20,368 bases of DNA. Origin: Ornithoclostridium faecigallinarum (GTDB lineage: Bacteria; Bacillota; Clostridia; Christensenellales; UBA3700). Shown piece after piece: positions 8,071 through 14,440 of the stretch (the first letter of the stretch is position 1; the number at the start of each line of letters is the position of its first letter). Below the pieces are notes generated by a model. The model did no database searches. It was not told the origin of the DNA and worked only from the letters and a program-made list of their open reading frames with translations. Where the stretch lies: NCBI GenBank assembly GCA_018713665.1, contig DVOI01000028.1, positions 1 through 20,368 on the forward strand. Direction: 5' to 3'. Position numbers and translations under genes: made by a program.

Positions 8071-8099
8071 ATTATATCACCGCTTTGCCTTTGTTTCAA
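8071..8099 (-). promoter_or_regulatory. deoB sigma-A promoter placing +1 at the start codon
   Basis: Minus-strand TTGAAA (8099-8094), a 17-nt spacer and a perfect TATAAT (8076-8071). Six bases (GTAAAT) separate the -10 from the ATG at 8064. With the usual seven-base offset, transcription begins on the A of the start codon. Confidence 0.75.
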
Positions 8100-8165
8100 G
8101 ACAAATTCGCATCCAAAGCTATTTACGCGAAAAAACGTGCTATCTCTTGGCGAGCTCGCCGGTTT

Positions 8166-8213
8166 GCATACATCGGTATGCGCATAATTTGTCTCTTTCG
8201 CATAATTTTATGC
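8166..8213. promoter_or_regulatory. Cluster of GCATA-type inverted repeats, possible operator
   Basis: In the divergent spacer between deoB and the gene at 8322, GCATAC-ATCG-GTATGC (8166-8181) is followed by two copies of CGCATAATTT (8181-8190 and 8199-8208). The second copy is part of the palindrome GCATAA-TT-TTATGC (8200-8213). Repeated half-sites in a divergent spacer fit binding by a dimeric regulator, but no known operator is recognised. Confidence 0.4.
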
Positions 8214-8257
8214 ACTCGCGCAACCTTCATTCATTCCCCTCCATGTAAACCCGACGT

Positions 8258-8301
8258 CGGCGGCATATCGAATTATGTCAAAATTACGCATATCGCCGCC
8301 G
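8258..8301. repeat. Long imperfect inverted repeat upstream of the 8322 gene
   Basis: CGGCGGC (8258-8264) pairs with GCCGCCG (8295-8301). The adjoining ATAT segments can extend the stem across one bulged base, leaving a loop of about 21 nt. The right arm sits 20 nt before the start codon at 8322 and adjoins the putative -35 of that gene. Confidence 0.55.
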
Positions 8302-8315
8302 CTCGAACATAGATT
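8288..8315 (+). promoter_or_regulatory. Possible sigma-E-like promoter of the 8322 gene
   Basis: GCATATC (8288-8294), a 13-nt spacer and CATAGATT (8308-8315) resemble the sporulation sigma-E consensus (about kmATATT, 13-15 nt, CATACAnT). No good sigma-A -35 can be placed. The -10-like element ends six bases before the ATG. This is a loose match only. Confidence 0.3.
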
Positions 8316-8321
8316 ATTTGT

Positions 8322-8921
8322 ATGAAATTCAAACTTGACATGCGATACGCATCCAATTGCGCGCGCGACCTGATTGCGACGAATTCGAGGTCTCTGTTGA
8401 TCGCTTCCGCATGCTTTGTCGTAGGCACGGCAATAGGCGTCGCGGTCGCGGTCAAGATTGAAGACTATTCCGCGCTCAATCTGCTCGAGGCGCTCAAATT
8501 AGGCGAATATTCCGCGTCCGGAGCTTTTTTCAAATGCCTCGCACTTGGGGTAATCGGCGCGGCGCTTGCATATCTGACCGCATTCAAACGGCAACTCGCC
8601 GCGCTGTCCGCACTGTGGTCGGTCTATCTCGGCTACCGTTTCGGCATGCTCGCGGTCGGCTCGTGCAATACGGCGCTCGCGACGGGGATTGTATCGCTGA
8701 TCTTGTTTTGCATACCTGTCGCGGCCGCGGCAATATTTCTTATCGCGTGTACAATCGGCGCCACATCGGGATGCAGACTTGCCAAAAACGCCGCGATGAC
8801 CTGCCGCAAACCGCTCGCCGACGCATTGATCAAAACAGGGATATCGCTTGCAATCTATGCGCTTGTCTTGATTGTTTTTTGCGTCATTTTGCCAAAGTTG
8901 ATTGCAATTCTTTTCCTTTGA
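8322..8921 (+). CDS. Polytopic membrane protein, weakly SpoIIM-like
   Basis: A 199-residue hydrophobic protein with a short basic N-terminus and about five membrane segments (approximately 25-45, 69-87, 92-110, 117-147 and 170-198). Length, topology and the YLGYRFG motif before a long hydrophobic stretch resemble SpoIIM, a component of the sporulation DMP machine that remodels septal peptidoglycan during engulfment. The resemblance is by eye and weak; it may be a generic DUF95-type membrane protein. No spoIID or spoIIP gene is nearby. The start is constrained: an in-frame TAG lies 12 nt upstream and there is no Shine-Dalgarno sequence in between. It is a single-gene unit that converges on rny across a shared terminator. 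Confidence 0.5.
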   Translation: MKFKLDMRYASNCARDLIATNSRSLLIASACFVVGTAIGVAVAVKIEDYSALNLLEALKLGEYSASGAFFKCLALGVIGAALAYLTAFKRQLAALSALWSVYLGYRFGMLAVGSCNTALATGIVSLILFCIPVAAAAIFLIACTIGATSGCRLAKNAAMTCRKPLADALIKTGISLAIYALVLIVFCVILPKLIAILFL

Positions 8922-8927
8922 GCATGC

Positions 8928-8956
8928 AAAAACGCCGCACACTTGCGTGTACGGCG
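8928..8956. terminator. Terminator between the 8322 gene and rny
   Basis: A 10-bp stem with one mismatch (8933-8942 with 8947-8956) closes a TTGC tetraloop. On the minus strand it is followed by five Ts, making it a good rny terminator 13 nt after the rny stop. On the plus strand the tail (CTTTGACATTTG) is poorer but usable for the gene ending at 8921. Confidence 0.8.
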
Positions 8957-8968
8957 CTTTGACATTTG

Positions 8969-10576
8969 TTACTTCGCGTATTCGACCCTGCGCAACTCCC
9001 TGATGACATTGACTTTGATTTGTCCGGGATAATCGAGTTCCGCCTCGAGTTTTTTCGCGATTTCCTTTGCCATGAATGTGGTCTGCGCATCGTTGACCTC
9101 TTCGGGTTTGACGATGACGCGAATCTCGCGGCCCGCCTGAATGGCAAAAGACTGCTCGACTCCCGCAAAGGAATTGGCAATGCCCTCCAACTTTTCGAGA
9201 CGTTTGACATAGTTCTCGATAGACTCGCGTCTCGCGCCCGGTCTTGCGCCCGAGATGGCGTCTGCCGCCTGCACGACGATTGCCTCAAGCGTCTTCGGCT
9301 CCACGTCGTTGTGGTGCGCCTCAATCGCATGAATGACCGCCTTGCTCTCTTTGAATCTCTTGGCGATGTCGACGCCGATTGTGACGTGAGTGCCTTCGAA
9401 TTCGTGGTCGACCGACTTGCCTATATCGTGAAGCAAGCCCGCCCTCTTGGCGATTTTGACGTCCGCGCCGAGCTCGGAAGCCATAAGACCTGCGAGATAG
9501 CTGACTTCGAGAGAGTGATTGAGCACGTTTTGACCGTAGCTGGTACGGAATTTCAACCTGCCGAGAAGCTTTATGATCTCGGGATGAAGTCCGAACACTC
9601 CTGCGTCGTACGCGGCGTTTTCACCTGCCTGCTTCATCTGAGCGTCAAGGTCTTTTTTGACCTTCTCGACAGTCTCTTCAATGCGCGCCGGATGTATTCT
9701 GCCGTCGGAGACAAGCTTTTCAATCGTCAATCTCGCGACCTCGCGTCTCACCGCGTCAAATCCAGAGATAGTGACCACGTCCGGAGTATCGTCGATGATC
9801 AAGTCGACGCCCGTCGAATTCTCTATCGCGCGGATGTTGCGGCCGACCCTGCCGATCAAGCGCCCTTTCATCTCTTCGTTGGGGAGAGCGACTACCGATG
9901 TGCAAATCTCCGAAGCGTGATCGACGGCACATCTCTGAATCGCGAGACCCACGATGTTCTTAGCCTTTTTGTCCGCTTCATCCTTGGCTTGCTGCTCAAT
10001 CTCTCTGACCTTTGTCTCGGCGTCCTTTTTAGCCTCGTCGACGAGTTCGTCGATTAGCATCTGTTTCGCCTCCGACTGCGTCATACCGGCGACCTTTTCG
10101 AGTTCTTCAACGATCTTGGCATGCGCGCCTTCGAGTTCCTGCTGCAAAGAGTCGAGCTTGGATTGCTTTTGTTCAATCTGCTTTTTGGCGTCGTCCAAAG
10201 CGTCCGACTTTTTGTCGAGTGCCGCTTCCTTTTTGTCGAGCTGATCCTCACGCTGGATGAGACGCTGCTCGGTACGGTTGAATTCCGCCTTGCGCTCCTT
10301 GGATTCGCGGTCGATTTCCGCGCGGAGTTTTTGCTGCTCTTCTTTGGCTTCTACCTTGGCTTCTTTGAGAATGGTCTTGGCTTCCGCTTTCGCTTCGTCC
10401 CTCAACTTGTCGCATTCCTGTTTTACGGAACCGACCGATTTGCGCGCAACGTTTCTGTATATCAACCAGCCGATGACGAAGCCCACAGCGAGGGCAACCA
10501 CCGCGGCAATAACAATCCACAATGCCGTAAGATCCGCACCAAGAAGGAAGGTCAAGCCCAAATTGTCGCTTAACAT
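8969..10576 (-). CDS. rny: Ribonuclease Y
   Basis: RNase Y is the membrane-anchored endoribonuclease that starts bulk mRNA decay in many Gram-positives. The 535-aa protein has one N-terminal membrane helix (about 18-40), a long charged coiled coil (about 45-210), a KH domain with GRVGRNIR (242-249), and an HD domain with the H383-D384 pair (LLHDIGK), H354 and D438 as likely further ligands. The KH loop reads GRVGRNIR where most family members have GREGRNIR. Length and domain order are normal. The start is supported by AGGAGG seven nt upstream of an ATG that begins just before the membrane helix. Its place downstream of recA matches Bacillus, but here it has its own strong promoter and recA its own terminator. 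Confidence 0.95.
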   Translation of the reverse strand: MLSDNLGLTFLLGADLTALWIVIAAVVALAVGFVIGWLIYRNVARKSVGSVKQECDKLRDEAKAEAKTILKEAKVEAKEEQQKLRAEIDRESKERKAEFNRTEQRLIQREDQLDKKEAALDKKSDALDDAKKQIEQKQSKLDSLQQELEGAHAKIVEELEKVAGMTQSEAKQMLIDELVDEAKKDAETKVREIEQQAKDEADKKAKNIVGLAIQRCAVDHASEICTSVVALPNEEMKGRLIGRVGRNIRAIENSTGVDLIIDDTPDVVTISGFDAVRREVARLTIEKLVSDGRIHPARIEETVEKVKKDLDAQMKQAGENAAYDAGVFGLHPEIIKLLGRLKFRTSYGQNVLNHSLEVSYLAGLMASELGADVKIAKRAGLLHDIGKSVDHEFEGTHVTIGVDIAKRFKESKAVIHAIEAHHNDVEPKTLEAIVVQAADAISGARPGARRESIENYVKRLEKLEGIANSFAGVEQSFAIQAGREIRVIVKPEEVNDAQTTFMAKEIAKKLEAELDYPGQIKVNVIRELRRVEYAK

Positions 10577-10637
10577 TTTAACCTCCTGTTATTCAATTAT
10601 AAAGTTTCGGCGCCCCTTATATCGGGGTCATACATTT

Positions 10638-10666
10638 ATTATATACTACAATATGTGGTATGTCAA
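10638..10666 (-). promoter_or_regulatory. Consensus sigma-A promoter of rny
   Basis: Minus-strand TTGACA (10666-10661), 17 nt and TATAAT (10643-10638): both hexamers are perfect. Transcription should start near 10631, giving a leader of about 55 nt that contains a short CCCC/GGGG hairpin and the AGGAGG site. Confidence 0.9.
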
Positions 10667-10681
10667 ACAATAGCGGTACAC

Positions 10682-10710
10682 AAAAGCGCGCCGCACGCGA
10701 ATACGCGCGG
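10682..10710 (-). terminator. recA operon terminator
   Basis: Immediately after the recA stop, a GC-rich inverted repeat can fold two ways. A 7-bp stem (10691-10697 with 10704-10710) contains one G-U pair. A 5-bp GCGCG/CGCGC stem (10686-10690 with 10704-10708) leads straight into TTTT (10685-10682). The second form resembles an intrinsic terminator. Confidence 0.65.
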
Positions 10711-10713
10711 TTT

Positions 10714-11736
10714 TTATTTGCGTTCTGCCGCTATGCTCTCCTTGATCTTGCCAATCAATTCGTCGACTAGCTCGGGATTGTCCGAAAGATATTGCACGGT
10801 ATTCTCTCTTCCCTGACCGATGTTGTCGTCATTGTACTTGAAGAAGGAACCTTTTTTGGTGATGAATCCCTTCTCCACGGCGAGATCGAGCACGCATCCG
10901 CATTGCGAGATGCCTTTGCCGAATATGATGTCAAACTCCGCGGTCTTGAACGGGGGCGCAAGTTTGTTCTTGACAATCTTCGCCTTTGTGCGGTTGCCTA
11001 TGAACGTCGTGCCGTCCTTGATTGCGTCGCCCTTTCGGATATCCACGCGCACGCTCGCGCCAAACCTGAGCGCTCTGCCGCCCGGAGTGGTCTCGGGATT
11101 GCCGAACATCACGCCCACTTTTTCTCTGATCTGATTGATGAAGATGACGCAGGTGTTGGACTTGCTGATGATGCCCGTCAACTTGCGCAGAGCCTGCGAC
11201 ATGAGTCTCGCCTGCACGCCGACAGAGCTTTGCCCCATCTCTCCGTCAAGCTCGGCTCGCGGAGTGAGCGCGGCGACCGAGTCGATGACAATGAGGTCCA
11301 GCGCGGTGCTCCTGACGAGTTCGTCGGCGATGTTGAGCGCCTGTTCGCCGTCGTCGGGCTGGGAGACATAGAGGTTGTTGATGTCCACGCCCAGCTTCTC
11401 GGCATAGATCGGGTCGAGCGCATGCTCGGCGTCTATGAACGCCGCTGCGCCGCCCGCCTGTTGGCAAGAGGCAATTGCATGCAGCGCGACCGTCGTCTTA
11501 CCTGAGGATTCGGGTCCGAAAATCTCGACGATCCTTCCGCGCGGCCAACCGCCTATGCCGAGCGCCAGATCGAGTGTGAGACAGCCCGAGCTGATGACGT
11601 CGACAGGGACGATCTGTTTGTCTCCGAGCCTCATGATGGAGCCTTTGCCGTACAGCTTTTCAATCCTGGCGATTGTGTCTTGAATGAGCGCCGCCTTGTC
11701 GGCGTTCTTCTTTTCTTCGTTTTCTGATTTTGCCAT
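10714..11736 (-). CDS. recA: Recombinase RecA
   Basis: RecA is the strand-exchange ATPase and the co-protease that triggers LexA self-cleavage. The 340-aa protein has Walker A GPESSGKT (74-81), the catalytic glutamate E104 in IDAEHALDP, Walker B ending at D152 (LIVIDS), the L2 region beginning NQIREK with PETTPGGRALRF, and the usual C-terminal domain with a short charged end. It is last in the ftsK-rimO-pgsA-cinA-recA unit, 24 nt after cinA, with AAGGGAA as a fair ribosome binding site. I see no promoter or LexA box directly in front of it, so expression may depend on the operon promoter or on sites inside cinA that I cannot identify. Confidence 0.98.
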   Translation of the reverse strand: MAKSENEEKKNADKAALIQDTIARIEKLYGKGSIMRLGDKQIVPVDVISSGCLTLDLALGIGGWPRGRIVEIFGPESSGKTTVALHAIASCQQAGGAAAFIDAEHALDPIYAEKLGVDINNLYVSQPDDGEQALNIADELVRSTALDLIVIDSVAALTPRAELDGEMGQSSVGVQARLMSQALRKLTGIISKSNTCVIFINQIREKVGVMFGNPETTPGGRALRFGASVRVDIRKGDAIKDGTTFIGNRTKAKIVKNKLAPPFKTAEFDIIFGKGISQCGCVLDLAVEKGFITKKGSFFKYNDDNIGQGRENTVQYLSDNPELVDELIGKIKESIAAERK

Positions 11737-11760
11737 GTCAATATTTCCCTTTTGTTTATT

Positions 11761-12462
11761 TTATATTTTCTCCGCGAAACGCAACAGCGTCCACAATGCG
11801 GTGTTTGCCGCATGGCGGCGCAGTCCGTTGCGCTCCTCGTCGAAATTCAATTCGAATATCTCTTTGCGTTCGCGGTCGGCGACGCCGATATAGCATCTCC
11901 CGACGGGAGTGCCAAATTCGTCCGTGTCGGGACCCGCGCACCCCGTAGTGGCGACCGCAAAATCGCTCATGCGCGTGGAAATCAGCCCGTCGAGCATCTC
12001 CGCGCACACCTGCTTGCTTGCCGCGCCGTAATTTTCCAAAGTGCTCGCCTTGACGTGAAGACGACGTATTTTGGCGTTGGCGGAATATGTGACCGCTCCC
12101 TCATAGAGCACTGCGCTCGCGCCCGAAACGCCCACCAAAAGCGAACATATCATTCCGCCCGTGAACGATTCGGCGACGCTGACCGTCTTGCCTGCGGCAG
12201 AGAGCGTCTCCACCGCCTTTTCGGCGAGCGATTCGCCGCTGTCGGAATAGAGCTTGTCGCCGCATATCGCGAAGATATCTTTGACGGCATCGTTGAACGC
12301 AACCTCGTCGCGTTCGGACGCAACGGTAATCGCGCAGTCGCCGTCCGTAAATTTGATGTCAACCCAGACTTCTCTGTCGTGCGCCGCCTTTTCGACGGCG
12401 GAGAGCATCTTGTCGTCAGGCTCAAAGACTTTGAGCACGCAGACGTTTTTGTATTCTTTCAT
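11761..12462 (-). CDS. cinA: CinA C-terminal-domain protein (NMN deamidase type), N-terminally short
   Basis: The C-terminal part (about 80-233) is a CinA/PncC nicotinamide mononucleotide deamidase domain: SVAESFTGGMICSLL (95-109), the YSANAK block (126-131), and TGCAGPD with PVGRCYIGV (173-194). This activity recycles NMN to nicotinate mononucleotide for NAD synthesis. Residues 1-80 resemble the end of the middle KH-like region of full-length CinA (GDKLYSDSGESL). The N-terminal COG1058/MoCF-like domain of about 170 residues seen in Bacillus CinA is absent. The motif reads AESFTGG where AESCTGG is common. The start is secure: the ATG overlaps the pgsA stop by four bases (ATGA) after a strong GGGAGG site, so this is a genuine short form, not a frameshift visible here. 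The pgsA-cinA-recA order is conserved in Bacillota. Confidence 0.9.
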   Translation of the reverse strand: MKEYKNVCVLKVFEPDDKMLSAVEKAAHDREVWVDIKFTDGDCAITVASERDEVAFNDAVKDIFAICGDKLYSDSGESLAEKAVETLSAAGKTVSVAESFTGGMICSLLVGVSGASAVLYEGAVTYSANAKIRRLHVKASTLENYGAASKQVCAEMLDGLISTRMSDFAVATTGCAGPDTDEFGTPVGRCYIGVADRERKEIFELNFDEERNGLRRHAANTALWTLLRFAEKI

Positions 12463-13112
12463 TTTTCCTCCCTATCGCCCTGAGGCACATCGCCGCCCGT
12501 CTGTTCGGAGTCGGTCGAATTTTTGTCATTGACTTTGTCTTCGGCAAGCACCGCCTTGTTGGCGACGACATAGTGCACGCCCGACCATACGGTCAAGATT
12601 GTGGCAACGATCAATTCTACCATACCGAGCCACATTATGACCGCGCCGAAAGTACCGCCGCACGGCACAAAAAGCAGCGTACCGATTGCGGTCATCGTAG
12701 TCGCCGTCTTTGCCTTGCCGAGACCGTCGGCGGCAAGCACGAAATTCTTGATTGCGGCAATCTGTCTCAAAAGCCCGATAATCAACTCTCTCGCGACAAT
12801 GATTACGCCGCAAATCATCGCGACATACGGCACCGAAATCATGCCTCCGTCCGCGACGATGAACACACCTGTCAACACCACCACTTTGTCGGCAATCGGG
12901 TCGAGAAACTTGCCGAGATCTGTGACCAAGTTGTACTTGCGCGCGATGTGTCCGTCCACAAAATCCGTCGCAGACGTGATGATGTAAAGCAGCGCCGTGG
13001 CGATGCAGATGAGGTTGTGAACCTCGCATTGAAGCACATAGAGCACCACTATCAGCGGTATGGCAAAGATGCGCGTGACCGTAATTTTGGTCGGTAAATT
13101 GAGTTTGCTCAT
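12459..13112 (-). CDS. pgsA: CDP-diacylglycerol-glycerol-3-phosphate 3-phosphatidyltransferase PgsA
   Basis: PgsA makes phosphatidylglycerol phosphate, the committed step to phosphatidylglycerol and cardiolipin, in the membrane. The 217-aa protein contains the full CDP-alcohol phosphotransferase signature D-x2-DG-x2-AR-x8-G-x3-D-x3-D at 50-75 (D50, D53, R58, G67, D71, D75). Several hydrophobic helices are present, followed by a hydrophilic tail of about 30 residues rich in D, E, N and Q that carries no recognised domain. I use the ATG at 13112: it overlaps the rimO stop as ATGA, and GGGAGA lies six bases upstream. The ATG two codons earlier is too close to that site. A related CDP-alcohol transferase such as PgsB cannot be formally excluded, but context favours PgsA. 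Confidence 0.93.
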   Translation of the reverse strand: MSKLNLPTKITVTRIFAIPLIVVLYVLQCEVHNLICIATALLYIITSATDFVDGHIARKYNLVTDLGKFLDPIADKVVVLTGVFIVADGGMISVPYVAMICGVIIVARELIIGLLRQIAAIKNFVLAADGLGKAKTATTMTAIGTLLFVPCGGTFGAVIMWLGMVELIVATILTVWSGVHYVVANKAVLAEDKVNDKNSTDSEQTGGDVPQGDREEK

Positions 13113-14440
13113 ATGCATTCTCCCGTCAATATTCCGTCCTTTGCGCCGGTGACTTTGACGCGGCAAATCTCGCCGACATCCATCGGTCGCTCTGACGTGA
13201 ACAAGATTCCCGAGTCGACGCTCGGGGCGTCGCCTCGAGTCCTTCCCGAAAACATGTTGTTGTCAAAATCGATATCCTCATAAATCACCTCCAAGACGGA
13301 GCCGACCTTGTGAGCGTCCTTATCGGACATTATCCCTTCTTGAAGCGCGTAAAGCCGCTCGAAGCGCGCGTGTTTTACCTCTTCCGGCACCTTGTCCGGC
13401 AGCTTCGCCGCAGGCGTGCCGTCCTCTTCCGAATACTCGAAAAAGCCGCATCTGTCAAGCCTCGCGCGCTTGAGGAAAGCCTCGAGAAGTTCGATGTCCT
13501 CGTCCGTCTCGCCCGGGAAGCCGACAATGAACGTGCTTCGCAGGGTATAGCCGCCTCTCGCGGCAATCTTTGCGATCAATGCGTCAATCCCCTCCGATGT
13601 TATGCGCCTGTTCATCCTCTTCAAGACCCTGTCGCTGTAATGCTGCAGCGGTATGTCGAGATAGCGGCATATCTTTGGATGCGAATCGATGAAATCGAGC
13701 AGCTCATCGGTGATCTTTTCGGGATAGAGATAGAGCAGTCTTATCCACTCCACCGGCAATTCGCACAGCTTTCCGAGCAGATCGATCAACCTGTTTTCGC
13801 CGTAAAGATCTTCGCCGTAACGGGACACGTCCTGTGCGACGACGATGAGTTCCTTGAGCGGATGCTCGTCAATCAGCGTCTTTGCCTCGTCGACTATGCT
13901 TTCAATCGGGCGCGAAGTGTATCCTCCGCGTATGGACGGTATCGCGCAATATGTACATCTGTTGCCGCACCCTTCCGCTATTTTGAGATAGGCGTAATGT
14001 TCGGGCGTGGTCAGCATGCGCGGCGCAACGGGACAGCGCGCATCCTTGTCGTTGGCGACCGTCACCCCTTTTTCGCCGTCGTAGAGCCGCCTGATGACGT
14101 CTGCAATCTTGTCATAGCCGGCGGTCCCCAGCCATGCGTCGACCTCGGGTATGCCCTCTTTGAGCTGTGACATATATCTCTGCGGCAGACAGCCGGTGGC
14201 AATCAAAAACGCGCACTTGCCTTCCTCTTTGTATTGCGCCATTTCGAGCAACGTCGAGATTGCCTCTTCCTTCGCGCTGTCGATGAACGCGCAGGTATTG
14301 ACGATGATGACATCGGCGTCGGCGGCGTCGCGAGTAAAGCGAAAACCCTCTTGCGCCAGCCGTCCCAACATCTCCTCGGTGTCGATTCTGTTCTTGTCGC
14401 AGCCGAGAGACACGACGCCGACGGCGATATCTCTATTCAT
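13109..14440 (-). CDS. rimO: Ribosomal protein S12 methylthiotransferase RimO
   Basis: RimO is a radical-SAM enzyme that adds a methylthio group to a conserved aspartate of ribosomal protein S12. The 443-aa protein has the MiaB/RimO N-terminal domain with cysteines C14 (SLGCDKNRID), C50 (NTCAFI) and C84 (TGCLPQRY) for one Fe-S cluster. The radical-SAM C158-x3-C162-x2-C165 follows, and a C-terminal TRAM domain covers about 375-443. RimO-type wording such as VVAQDVSRYGEDLYGE and EWIRLLYLYPE separates it from MiaB. The ATG at 14440 overlaps the end of ftsK by eight bases and begins exactly at the family start; the open frame runs further upstream only as an out-of-frame copy of ftsK. The ribosome binding site is weak, so reinitiation from ftsK is likely. 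Confidence 0.95.
   Translation of the reverse strand: MNRDIAVGVVSLGCDKNRIDTEEMLGRLAQEGFRFTRDAADADVIIVNTCAFIDSAKEEAISTLLEMAQYKEEGKCAFLIATGCLPQRYMSQLKEGIPEVDAWLGTAGYDKIADVIRRLYDGEKGVTVANDKDARCPVAPRMLTTPEHYAYLKIAEGCGNRCTYCAIPSIRGGYTSRPIESIVDEAKTLIDEHPLKELIVVAQDVSRYGEDLYGENRLIDLLGKLCELPVEWIRLLYLYPEKITDELLDFIDSHPKICRYLDIPLQHYSDRVLKRMNRRITSEGIDALIAKIAARGGYTLRSTFIVGFPGETDEDIELLEAFLKRARLDRCGFFEYSEEDGTPAAKLPDKVPEEVKHARFERLYALQEGIMSDKDAHKVGSVLEVIYEDIDFDNNMFSGRTRGDAPSVDSGILFTSERPMDVGEICRVKVTGAKDGILTGECI

Noticed and set aside
8085..8312. A 75-codon plus-strand frame in the spacer upstream of the 8322 gene.
   Set aside because: It starts inside the deoB promoter, has no ribosome binding site, and its composition follows the repeats rather than a protein.
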